Assembly (NCBI GenBank): GCA_937934705.1
Contig: CALGYY010000256.1
Coordinates: forward strand, 1-9,383
Length of the DNA: 9,383 nt
Direction of reading: 5' to 3'
DNA from: an uncultured Bacteroidota bacterium
GTDB taxonomy: Bacteria; Bacteroidota; Bacteroidia; Bacteroidales; CAIWKO01
Shown piece after piece: positions 1 to 6,150 of the stretch. Within the stretch, counting starts at the first letter, position 1, and the number at the start of each line of letters is the position of its first letter. Under the pieces are notes generated by a model. That model was not told the origin of the DNA. It was given only the letters and a program-made list of their open reading frames with translations, and did no database searches. A program made the position numbers and the translations under genes.

Positions 1-300
1 GACGATACCACTCAGGTGAAGTACACCAGTGTGGAAACAGGATACTGGTACTTTACCGGAGGCAACGAGAACAGCGGAACCAAATACAAGGAACTTCTGG
101 GACTGCAGCCCGATAAGTATGTCTATAACCCGCTGAGTCCGGATACCTATACCTTTCAGTATTCCGGTCAGAATGTCATGTATGTTTTTCATATCTATAA
201 ACTGGCCAGTAAAGAAATGGAGCTCAGAGCCAATACTGAAGAAGCTACCAATCTGTACAGGATCACCACTGATCTGACCATGGTTCTTAAACCAAGGTAA
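1..300 (+). CDS. C-terminal part of an unrecognised protein, 5' end outside the window
   Basis: The reading frame is open from the first base of the window (first codons D-D-T-T-Q) to a TAA at 298-300, giving at least 99 residues, so the gene starts upstream. The GTG at 16 is an internal codon and there is no reason to take it as a start. The visible part is rich in Tyr, Thr and alternating polar/hydrophobic residues (WYFTGG, YTFQYSG, VMYVFHIYKLA), which suggests a beta-rich fold, possibly a lipocalin-like or other secreted barrel domain; that is inference, and I do not recognise the family. No signal peptide can be judged because the N-terminus is missing. A strong terminator 22 bases after the stop shows that this is the last gene of its transcription unit and that TAA works as a stop in this genome. 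Confidence 0.75.
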   Translation, partial: DDTTQVKYTSVETGYWYFTGGNENSGTKYKELLGLQPDKYVYNPLSPDTYTFQYSGQNVMYVFHIYKLASKEMELRANTEEATNLYRITTDLTMVLKPR

Positions 301-321
301 AATTTCAGAAAGAATAGAAAG

Positions 322-349
322 TCCCCGGCCGCTCCGGGGATTTTTTTTT
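322..349 (+). terminator. Rho-independent terminator after the first gene
   Basis: A perfect 7-bp GC-rich stem (TCCCCGG at 322-328 with CCGGGGA at 334-340) has a 5-nt loop and is followed directly by nine T (341-349). It lies 22 bases after the TAA of the upstream partial gene. The left flank has no A-run, so it should act only on plus-strand transcripts. Confidence 0.93.
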
Positions 350-386
350 GACATCGGCAGCCTGTATGAGGGCACATAAATATACC

Positions 387-394
387 TACCTTTG
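387..394 (+). promoter_or_regulatory. Bacteroidota-type -7 box for the large surface-protein gene
   Basis: TACCTTTG matches the Bacteroidota -7 consensus TAnnTTTG exactly and lies about 50 bases before the ATG at 445, after the terminator of the preceding gene. No good TTTG-type -33 box is seen at the usual 19-21 base distance upstream, so only half of the promoter is supported. The transcript would begin near 400 and have a 5' leader of about 45 nt. There is no Shine-Dalgarno sequence before the ATG, which is normal for this phylum. Confidence 0.5.
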
Positions 395-444
395 TAGTTC
401 TTAACTCAGGCCAATCTTTCGTATAAACTAACTACTCAAATCCG

Positions 445-510
445 ATGAGAAAACTTCTCACCCTTATGCTTCTGTTATGTGCAATATCGCCGATAACAGT
501 TTTTGCATAA
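445..510 (+). CDS. 21-codon signal-peptide frame ending in a premature TAA
   Basis: This is the N-terminal piece of the broken surface-protein gene. It has two basic residues after the Met, a run of Leu, Met, Ile and Cys as hydrophobic core, and the end T-V-F-A, typical of a signal peptidase I site. The stop sits exactly where the mature protein would begin. As written, translation from 445 gives only this free signal peptide. The start is preferred over every downstream candidate because only this one gives an export signal, which a T9SS cargo needs. Confidence 0.6.
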   Translation: MRKLLTLMLLLCAISPITVFA

Positions 511-1509
511 AATGTCGACGTTTCCGGAGCAGTTGTCGGTAACGGATCTTTCCCAACGCTGGGCGCAGCTTTCAACGCCATTAATTCCGGTGTGCAAACC
601 GGTGCGGTAATCCAGGTGTCAGTTACCGGCAACACAACTGAGACAGTTGCGGCCACACTTAATCAGGGGGTGTGGACGAGTCTCACCATCAGCCCATCAG
701 GCGGCAGCGCAAAAACAATTTCCGGCTCTCTGGCCGGCGGTCTGATCCAGCTCGACGGAGCCGACCGGGTGGTTTTCGACGGCATCAATATCGGCAGCAG
801 AACGCTCATCCTGAATAATGCATTTAACGGAAGCGCCTCGACCGTTTACCTGTTCAATGATGCCCGCAATGTTCAATTCGTGAACTGCACGATACGTGGA
901 TGCAATACAGATGTTAATTCAGGCACCATCCGTTTAGGTACTTCTGCCGGGGGCGGCGGAAACGACCATATCAGCATCACCAACAGCCTGATCGAAGCCA
1001 GTGGTGCGAATTTCCCGGTCAATGCAATATTTTCTGCAGGGACGGCAGGGCAGGAAAACAGTCAGGTGAGCATCAGCAATTGTATGATTGCGGATTACTA
1101 CAGTACCGGCTCGGCATCGGCGGGAATCGCTGCTCTTTCAAACAACAGCGACTGGACTGTGAGTAACTGTCTGTTTTATCAAACCGCGTCCCGCAACTAC
1201 ACAACAGCCAATACACACCGGGCCATCTGGGTGAACGGGGGCAATAACCACCTGATCTCCGGCAACCTGATCGGTTACGCAACAGCCTTGTCGACAGGAA
1301 TCTATACCATGACTTCAGCGGTAGCCACAAGATTTATTGCCATCGATATTTCAGGCGGAACAACCACTCCCTCATCAGTCCAGGGGAATACGGTGACCGC
1401 GATCAGCCTGACTTCCAGCGCCGAGCCTACACAACCTACGGCGTCCTTTGCGGAATCAGTATCGGCGGCGGTAATGTTAATGTGGGCGATGTTATGCCAA
1501 ATACTATAG
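511..1509 (+). CDS. 5' fragment of the broken surface-protein gene: start of beta-helix module 1
   Basis: This frame continues directly from the premature TAA and is open to a TAG at 1507-1509. The first possible start inside it is the GTG at 592, but that start would lack a signal peptide and would cut off the conserved opening of the module (GNGSFPTLGAAFNAI), so it is unlikely to be real. The fragment contains that opening, an LTISPSGG strand, GADRVVFDG (about 757-783) and then Asn-rich parallel beta-helix turns such as VQFVNCTIRG, ISITNSLIEA and VSISNCMIADY, each one turn of the solenoid. After about 1423 the translated sequence (PTQPTASFAE onward) no longer resembles a beta-helix, while the neighbouring frame does. 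The last 28 or so codons are therefore out-of-frame read-through. Confidence 0.6.
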   Translation, partial: NVDVSGAVVGNGSFPTLGAAFNAINSGVQTGAVIQVSVTGNTTETVAATLNQGVWTSLTISPSGGSAKTISGSLAGGLIQLDGADRVVFDGINIGSRTLILNNAFNGSASTVYLFNDARNVQFVNCTIRGCNTDVNSGTIRLGTSAGGGGNDHISITNSLIEASGANFPVNAIFSAGTAGQENSQVSISNCMIADYYSTGSASAGIAALSNNSDWTVSNCLFYQTASRNYTTANTHRAIWVNGGNNHLISGNLIGYATALSTGIYTMTSAVATRFIAIDISGGTTTPSSVQGNTVTAISLTSSAEPTQPTASFAESVSAAVMLMWAMLCQIL

Positions 1510-2891
1510 GGGGAACAAGCGGAACCGGTCATATCAACATGGTTTCCGCAACCTCGAATGGCAGTATTGTAGGGATACACAACGGCTCAACGGGTAATGC
1601 CGCCATCAGGAATAACATCATCGGCGGACTTGTTTCCCCCGGGAGCAGCGCAATAGTCGGTGGAGGAATCGTTGGAATAAGCAATTCGGCGGCGGCAGCC
1701 TCACTCACCATTTCCGGAAATACGATCGGCAATTCAACCGCCGATAACATGCGCGGTGGCGTCAATGGTGTGACCACCGGGTCGACCAATGTAGCCGGTA
1801 TCCATCTGTCAACCCTGCCTGCAGGCGGAACGATCAGCAATAACACTATTCAGAACCTCTCTTCATACGGTATCGGGACTGGTGGCAATGCTTATGTAAG
1901 GGGTGTGATGACACCGGCTGGCTCGGGATTCACCAATACGCTGCAAATCACAGGAAATACGATCCGTTACCTTACGACAAATTCGGCGAATCCTTCAATT
2001 ACCAACGGTAATGCATGTGCTGTCGGCATCCAGGTTGGAGCCGGTTCAGATAATGTGATTCAGGATAATATTATTCATAATATATCAAACATAAATAGTG
2101 CTGCGCTTTCTAACTTTGTTGCAGGGATCACATCCGGTAATGCAACGAATAATAACATCATCGGCAACAAGATATATGGTCTTTCCAACGCATCTACCGG
2201 GACCACTGCCACCAGTCCGCCCATAGTGGCAGGTGTGATCATCCGTTCCGGAACCACCGCTGTGAATGTTTATAACAATATGATATCTCTTGGTTCTTCT
2301 CAGTCAACCAATACCTGCTTTGTCGGAATCCAGGCGAATCACGGATCAACCCCTGATCCGACCGACCGGATTTATCATAATACCATTAATATTTCAGGGA
2401 CAGCCGCTTCCGGTGACCTACCCTCATTCTGTTTCCACAGGGGAGATTTTTCAGCATCGTCAAGAACACAGTCAGTTGATGTTCGGAACAATATCTTTAC
2501 AAACTCCAGAAACGGAGGTACCGGTCTGCACTTTGCCATCGGTAATAATCTCAATTCAACCTCAGTCAGCACGGGTTGGGCAAGCGGTGTATCGGATAAT
2601 AATGTTCTGAATGCCGGTTCAGCGACCATCGGATGGTGGGGCGCAAGCCTGGATTTTGCTGCATGGAAAACAGCTTCAGCATGTGATGGCTTAAGCCGTA
2701 GCGGTATCAGTGTTATTTATGTGAACCCGGTAAGCGACCTGCATCTGAATATGGGACTCACCCCAACAGCAATCGAATCCGGAGGACAGAATATCGCCAT
2801 GGTCAGTTCGGATATCGACGGACAAGGTCGTCCGGGCCCTGCCGGCTCAGTCAATGGCGCTGCCTTTGCACCGGATATGGGAGCAGATGAA
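541..2891 (+). repeat. Beta-helix module 1 of the surface protein
   Basis: First copy of a large internal protein-level repeat. It opens with NGSFPTL (541-561), continues with LTISPSGG, an ISGS strand and GAD-V-FDG (to 783), and closes with DLHLNMGLTP, an IESGG turn, a DIDGQGRPG strand and DMGADE (2736-2891). The Asn-rich turns in between give a right-handed parallel beta-helix, normally a surface adhesion or polysaccharide-binding scaffold. The frameshift near 1423 lies inside this module. Confidence 0.7.
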
Positions 2892-5800
2892 ATTGACGGG
2901 ATTTATCTTGACCTTGCGCATCCGGTAATTACTTTCAGTCCGCTGCAATTTACCTGTGATACAAACGACAGAATCATTACAGCGCAGATAGCTGATTATT
3001 CAGGTGTTCCGGTCAGCGGAGGACTCGTTCCAAGGGTTTATTACAGAAAAAGCAGCGGTAGCTGGTCGTCGGGTGCGGGCGTATTGATCGCAGGAACCGG
3101 AATCAACGGGACCTGGGAGTTTACCATACCTTCGGCCGGATTAGGAGGTGTAACATTCGGAGATATTGTAGAGTATTTTATTATTGCCCAGGATATTATT
3201 GCGCCCTGCAATATTGCATCTCTCCCGATAGCAGGACTGGTCGCTACCGATGTCAACACCGTAACCACAATCCCCTCAGCGCCTTACGTCTATTCTGTCA
3301 GTTCGCCGATGAGCGGAACCTTTACTGTTGGTGCGACAGGAGATTTTCCGACACTTACTGCGGCTGTGAATACATACAATAACAGTTGCCTGGAAGGCCC
3401 GGTGCTTTTTAGTCTTATAGATACCAGCTACCTGACGGAAAGCTTCCCCATCACAATTTTGTCCCATCCTGATGCCGATCAGGTCAACACCCTCACCATC
3501 AAACCGGCACCCGGGCTTAACACAATCCTTTCCGGTTCTTCAGCCAGTGCCATAATCGTGCTGCGGGGAGCGGATTATATCTGCATCGATGGCTCAAATG
3601 ATACCCTGGCCAACATCCTCTGTCCCAGGCAAAGGGCCGGCAGGAACCTGATCATTGAAAATTCCAATACTTCCGGCACCTCTGTTGTCTTTGCTATTCA
3701 AACAGCGCCGGACGGAAGCCCTGCCTGCTTCAATCAGTTGATGAACTGCGTGATCCGTGGCAGTGGTCCGTCTGCTACCGGGGCAGGAGTGAACATCAGC
3801 GGGACAGCATTGTTAAGCGGGACAGGCGCCAACCAGAACAATGATAACAGGATCATAAACAACAAAATCGAAAGGGTCCAGGTGGGTGTTTTTTCTGCAG
3901 GTTCATCCGTCACGACAAAAAATCTCAGGAACACCTTCGATCTGAATGAACTCACCTCAGTTGCTCCTGATAATATCGGACGATTCGGGATCATGCTTCT
4001 TTTTGAGGATTCCTGTATGGTCAGGGGCAACGATATTGCCAATATTGTTAGCAGTGCATCATTCGATGTTGTTGGTATTTCTTTAGGAGCCAATTCATTG
4101 AATAACAGTTTGACCACTGCAGCGGAAACGTCTAATGGATATGTGTCCGGAAACAATATTTATAATATCGTTCAGACCAATACCTTTTCAGCCGGCGGGA
4201 TCATTGTAGCAGCAACAACTTCAGGGCGCACCCGTATCGAGAATAACATGATTAACCGGGTGTTCTGCAACGGAACAGCCGGTGATTTTGGCTGCGGAAT
4301 ATATAATGGAGGAGGGTCTGGCCTCATGGAAATCTATCATAATACCGTTATTGTAAACGGAGATCCCCTGACCAGTGCCTCCCAGCCGAATATGGCAGTT
4401 GGCATTAACGGCGCAACGCCATCTGTCGACCTGCGGAACAATATCCTCGTTTGCAGCGGCAGTTCAGGTTCAAACACCAATACGGGGATAGGACTGGCAT
4501 ACAGCAGTACTACCGGGAATTATACCAATCTCATCAGCGACAATAATGATATCTATGTGAGCGGAACGGGTTCATGTACGGGAAGAACAGGAGGTCTCAC
4601 CGCAGCTGGTACTGCCAGAACCAGCCTGGCAGACTGGCAGACGGAAACGGGTCGTGATCAGCATTCGGTGGCCGTATTACCGGCCTTTGTCTCGGTCAGT
4701 GATGCTCATCTGCTCGCCGGCCTTAATCCAGGAATTGAGGATGGCGGAACTCCTCTTCCTGTGATCATGGATATCGACTGCGAATACCGTAACGGCTGTC
4801 ATCCCGATATGGGCGCGGATGAGTTCGGGCTGGGCCGCCAGATCATCGTCAGGGGAAATGCCGTGTTGATTCCCAATGGCGATTTGGTCCCTGATGCATC
4901 CGATTCGACCTGGCTCGGACCTCAGTCGGTATGCAACGGGACGCACAGTGTGAATTATATGCTTTACAATACCGGAACAACAGATCTGAGTATTTCAGGT
5001 GTGCAGCTCACGGGAGCCGACTCACTTGATTTTTCGCTGACAGCACCTGCTTCCCTTATTGCAGCTGGCGACAGCAGCCAGATGAGCCTGGTTTTCGACC
5101 CTTCAGATGCCGGTATCCGGACAGCCATCATTCATATCTTCACCGATGATTGCAACGATCCGGAATACACCTTTACGGTTTCCGGTGAGGGAACAGAAAC
5201 GGCAGTTACTGTAAATTTGGGTTCTGAGCCCTCCTGTTATGGGGCCTCTGATGGCTGGGTTTATGCACTGGCAACTTCAGGTGAAGGGCCGTTTACCTTC
5301 CTTTGGACACCCGGAGGATTCACAGGAGATACACTTTTCGCCTTATCTGCCGATACCATTATTTGTGTCGCAACCGATGTAAATGCCTGTTCAGCAAGCG
5401 ATACCATGATTCTTGGACAACCCGCTCTGATTACCTTCAATCAGACGCAGACGATTTGTAACGGGGAGGAGTATCTGATCGGGGTACATGCTTATGATTC
5501 AAGCGGAATTTATATTGATACACTCAGTGCAATGAACGGCTGCGACAGCATTGTCACAACCGATCTTAATGAAGAGCCCCCGGTGGATGTATCCGTCAGC
5601 ATCAATATGATTACCATCACCGCGGACAATGCAGGTGCTGACTACCAGTGGGTGGATTGCAACAGTTCCTATGCAATCATTCCCGGAGAAACCGGACAGA
5701 GTTATACACCTTCAGCCAATGGCTCCTATGCTGTGGTGGTCACGCAGGGCATTTGCTCCGACACCAGCAATTGTGTCATCATCACAACGGTCGGCATAGA

Positions 5801-6041
5801 GACTATCGGAGAAGGTCTGATCACACAGGTATTTCCCAATCCGACAGGAGGTATTTGCTTCCTTGAAATCAGGAGCAGTGGCAGCCTGTCAATAGTCAAT
5901 ATGTTGGGAGAAAAGGTGATGCAGGCTGATTTACCGGCAGGACGGCACCGATTGGATATGAGTGGACTTTCAGCGGGCTTATATCTGCTCGAAGTCAGCA
6001 ATATGCATGGAAAGGAGAGTATCAGGCTGGTGATCGAATAG
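1482..6041 (+). CDS. Main intact frame of the surface protein: beta-helix modules, Ig-like and SprB-like domains, T9SS sorting domain
   Basis: This frame is 1,519 residues from the GTG at 1482, but real coding in it begins near 1425 (AYTTYGVLCGISIGGG), so the GTG is an artefact of the upstream frameshift. Residue positions below count from that GTG. Asn-rich beta-helix turns (GNTI, NNIIG, NNMI) run to DMGADE at 465-470. A beta-sandwich follows at about 475-607 (HPVITFSPL, PRVYYRKSSG, GDIVEYFIIAQD). A second helix module at 620-1114 ends in DMGADE. Next come a HYDIN/choice-of-anchor-D-like domain at about 1119-1236 (VNYMLYNTGTTDLSISG, VFDPSDAG), a SprB-like repeat at 1243-1315, a short repeat at 1325-1363 (ICNGEEY, NGCDSIVTT), an Ig-like domain at 1369-1437 (YQWVDC, GSYAVVVT) and a T9SS type A sorting domain at 1450-1519 (VFPNPTGG, LGEKV, LSAGLYLLEV, basic and hydrophobic end). 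The domain names rest on family knowledge and were not searched. The lack of any stop in 1,519 codons argues for recent function. Confidence 0.85.
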   Translation: MGDVMPNTIGGTSGTGHINMVSATSNGSIVGIHNGSTGNAAIRNNIIGGLVSPGSSAIVGGGIVGISNSAAAASLTISGNTIGNSTADNMRGGVNGVTTGSTNVAGIHLSTLPAGGTISNNTIQNLSSYGIGTGGNAYVRGVMTPAGSGFTNTLQITGNTIRYLTTNSANPSITNGNACAVGIQVGAGSDNVIQDNIIHNISNINSAALSNFVAGITSGNATNNNIIGNKIYGLSNASTGTTATSPPIVAGVIIRSGTTAVNVYNNMISLGSSQSTNTCFVGIQANHGSTPDPTDRIYHNTINISGTAASGDLPSFCFHRGDFSASSRTQSVDVRNNIFTNSRNGGTGLHFAIGNNLNSTSVSTGWASGVSDNNVLNAGSATIGWWGASLDFAAWKTASACDGLSRSGISVIYVNPVSDLHLNMGLTPTAIESGGQNIAMVSSDIDGQGRPGPAGSVNGAAFAPDMGADEIDGIYLDLAHPVITFSPLQFTCDTNDRIITAQIADYSGVPVSGGLVPRVYYRKSSGSWSSGAGVLIAGTGINGTWEFTIPSAGLGGVTFGDIVEYFIIAQDIIAPCNIASLPIAGLVATDVNTVTTIPSAPYVYSVSSPMSGTFTVGATGDFPTLTAAVNTYNNSCLEGPVLFSLIDTSYLTESFPITILSHPDADQVNTLTIKPAPGLNTILSGSSASAIIVLRGADYICIDGSNDTLANILCPRQRAGRNLIIENSNTSGTSVVFAIQTAPDGSPACFNQLMNCVIRGSGPSATGAGVNISGTALLSGTGANQNNDNRIINNKIERVQVGVFSAGSSVTTKNLRNTFDLNELTSVAPDNIGRFGIMLLFEDSCMVRGNDIANIVSSASFDVVGISLGANSLNNSLTTAAETSNGYVSGNNIYNIVQTNTFSAGGIIVAATTSGRTRIENNMINRVFCNGTAGDFGCGIYNGGGSGLMEIYHNTVIVNGDPLTSASQPNMAVGINGATPSVDLRNNILVCSGSSGSNTNTGIGLAYSSTTGNYTNLISDNNDIYVSGTGSCTGRTGGLTAAGTARTSLADWQTETGRDQHSVAVLPAFVSVSDAHLLAGLNPGIEDGGTPLPVIMDIDCEYRNGCHPDMGADEFGLGRQIIVRGNAVLIPNGDLVPDASDSTWLGPQSVCNGTHSVNYMLYNTGTTDLSISGVQLTGADSLDFSLTAPASLIAAGDSSQMSLVFDPSDAGIRTAIIHIFTDDCNDPEYTFTVSGEGTETAVTVNLGSEPSCYGASDGWVYALATSGEGPFTFLWTPGGFTGDTLFALSADTIICVATDVNACSASDTMILGQPALITFNQTQTICNGEEYLIGVHAYDSSGIYIDTLSAMNGCDSIVTTDLNEEPPVDVSVSINMITITADNAGADYQWVDCNSSYAIIPGETGQSYTPSANGSYAVVVTQGICSDTSNCVIITTVGIETIGEGLITQVFPNPTGGICFLEIRSSGSLSIVNMLGEKVMQADLPAGRHRLDMSGLSAGLYLLEVSNMHGKESIRLVIE
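3339..4823 (+). repeat. Beta-helix module 2 of the surface protein
   Basis: Second copy of the module. It opens with GDFPTLTAAVN (3339 onward), has LTIKPAPG (3492), an LSGS strand and GADYICIDG (to 3593), and closes with DAHLLAGLNPGIEDGG (4701), a DIDCEYRNG strand and DMGADE (4806-4823). Opening and closing blocks match module 1 in order and spacing pattern, but this copy is about 870 bases shorter, so it has fewer solenoid turns. The match is at protein level; I see no long DNA identity between the copies. Confidence 0.7.
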
Positions 6042-6065
6042 GTCAGAACAGCAGAAGATCAGCTG

Positions 6066-6092
6066 GCACGCAGGCTTGTGCGGTCTTTTTTT
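6066..6092 (+). terminator. Weak rho-independent terminator candidate after the surface-protein gene
   Basis: Only a 4-bp stem is seen (GCAC at 6066-6069 with GTGC at 6078-6081, 8-nt loop, or the alternative CGCA/TGCG with a 6-nt loop), followed after a few bases by seven T (6086-6092). It lies 24 bases after the TAG at 6039-6041 and before the promoter of the next gene, which is the right place. The short stem makes it much less convincing than the terminator at 322-349. Confidence 0.35.
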
Positions 6093-6110
6093 ATGGCAGC
6101 ACCGGCCTGC

Positions 6111-6142
6111 TTTGCATACAACAAAAAATCTGATTACTTTCG
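6111..6142 (+). promoter_or_regulatory. Bacteroidota-type promoter of the DUF5916 gene
   Basis: A TTTG box (6111-6114) is followed after a 20-base spacer by TACTTTCG (6135-6142), which differs from the -7 consensus TAnnTTTG at one position. Spacer length and both boxes fit the phylum's housekeeping sigma factor. Transcription would start a few bases later, at about 6147-6150, almost on the ATG at 6151, so the mRNA may be leaderless or nearly so. The promoter position also excludes the upstream in-frame start at 6076. Confidence 0.6.
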
Positions 6143-6150
6143 CAATTGAT

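Larger units (their letters stand above)
445..6041 (+). pseudogene. Large beta-helix surface protein with T9SS sorting domain, interrupted by a stop codon and a frameshift
   Basis: Read through its two lesions, this gene would encode about 1,865 residues. The start ATG at 445 begins a clear Sec signal peptide (MRKLL, then a hydrophobic core ending in TVFA). An in-frame TAA (508-510) follows immediately. The same frame continues with N-V-D-V-S-G and beta-helix sequence, so the ancestral codon was probably CAA (Gln, common at +1 after cleavage in these proteins). Near 1423 the coding frame moves by one base, consistent with one lost base; adding it gives S-S-A-(D/E)-A-Y-T-T-Y-G. Domains in order: signal peptide; beta-helix module 1 (about 541-2891); beta-sandwich (about 2904-3300); beta-helix module 2 (3339-4823); HYDIN-like domain; SprB-like repeat; Ig-like domain; T9SS sorting domain (5829-6038). 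An intact version would cross the inner membrane by Sec and the outer membrane by T9SS, ending at the surface as an adhesin-like or glycan-binding protein; the ligand is unknown. Whether it is a true pseudogene or carries sequence errors cannot be decided here. Confidence 0.8.

Noticed and set aside
446..460. Inverted repeat TGAGAA-AAC-TTCTCA over the start codon of the large gene
   Set aside because: It has 6-bp arms with a 3-nt loop, but it is AT-rich and made mostly of the common MRKLL codons. It is probably chance and not a translation switch.
508..510. Alternative genetic code with TAA read as an amino acid
   Set aside because: The first gene ends in TAA just before a strong terminator at 322-349, so TAA works as a stop. 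TAG and TGA also end genes here.
592..1509. A free-standing 305-residue gene starting with GTG at 592
   Set aside because: It lacks an export signal, its start falls inside a conserved beta-helix opening, and its last 28 or so codons are out of frame with the continuing domain. It is a fragment of the larger gene.
6076..6150. N-terminal extension of the DUF5916 protein from the start at 6076
   Set aside because: It would bury the signal peptide 25 residues inside the protein and would overlap the T-run and the promoter at 6111-6142.
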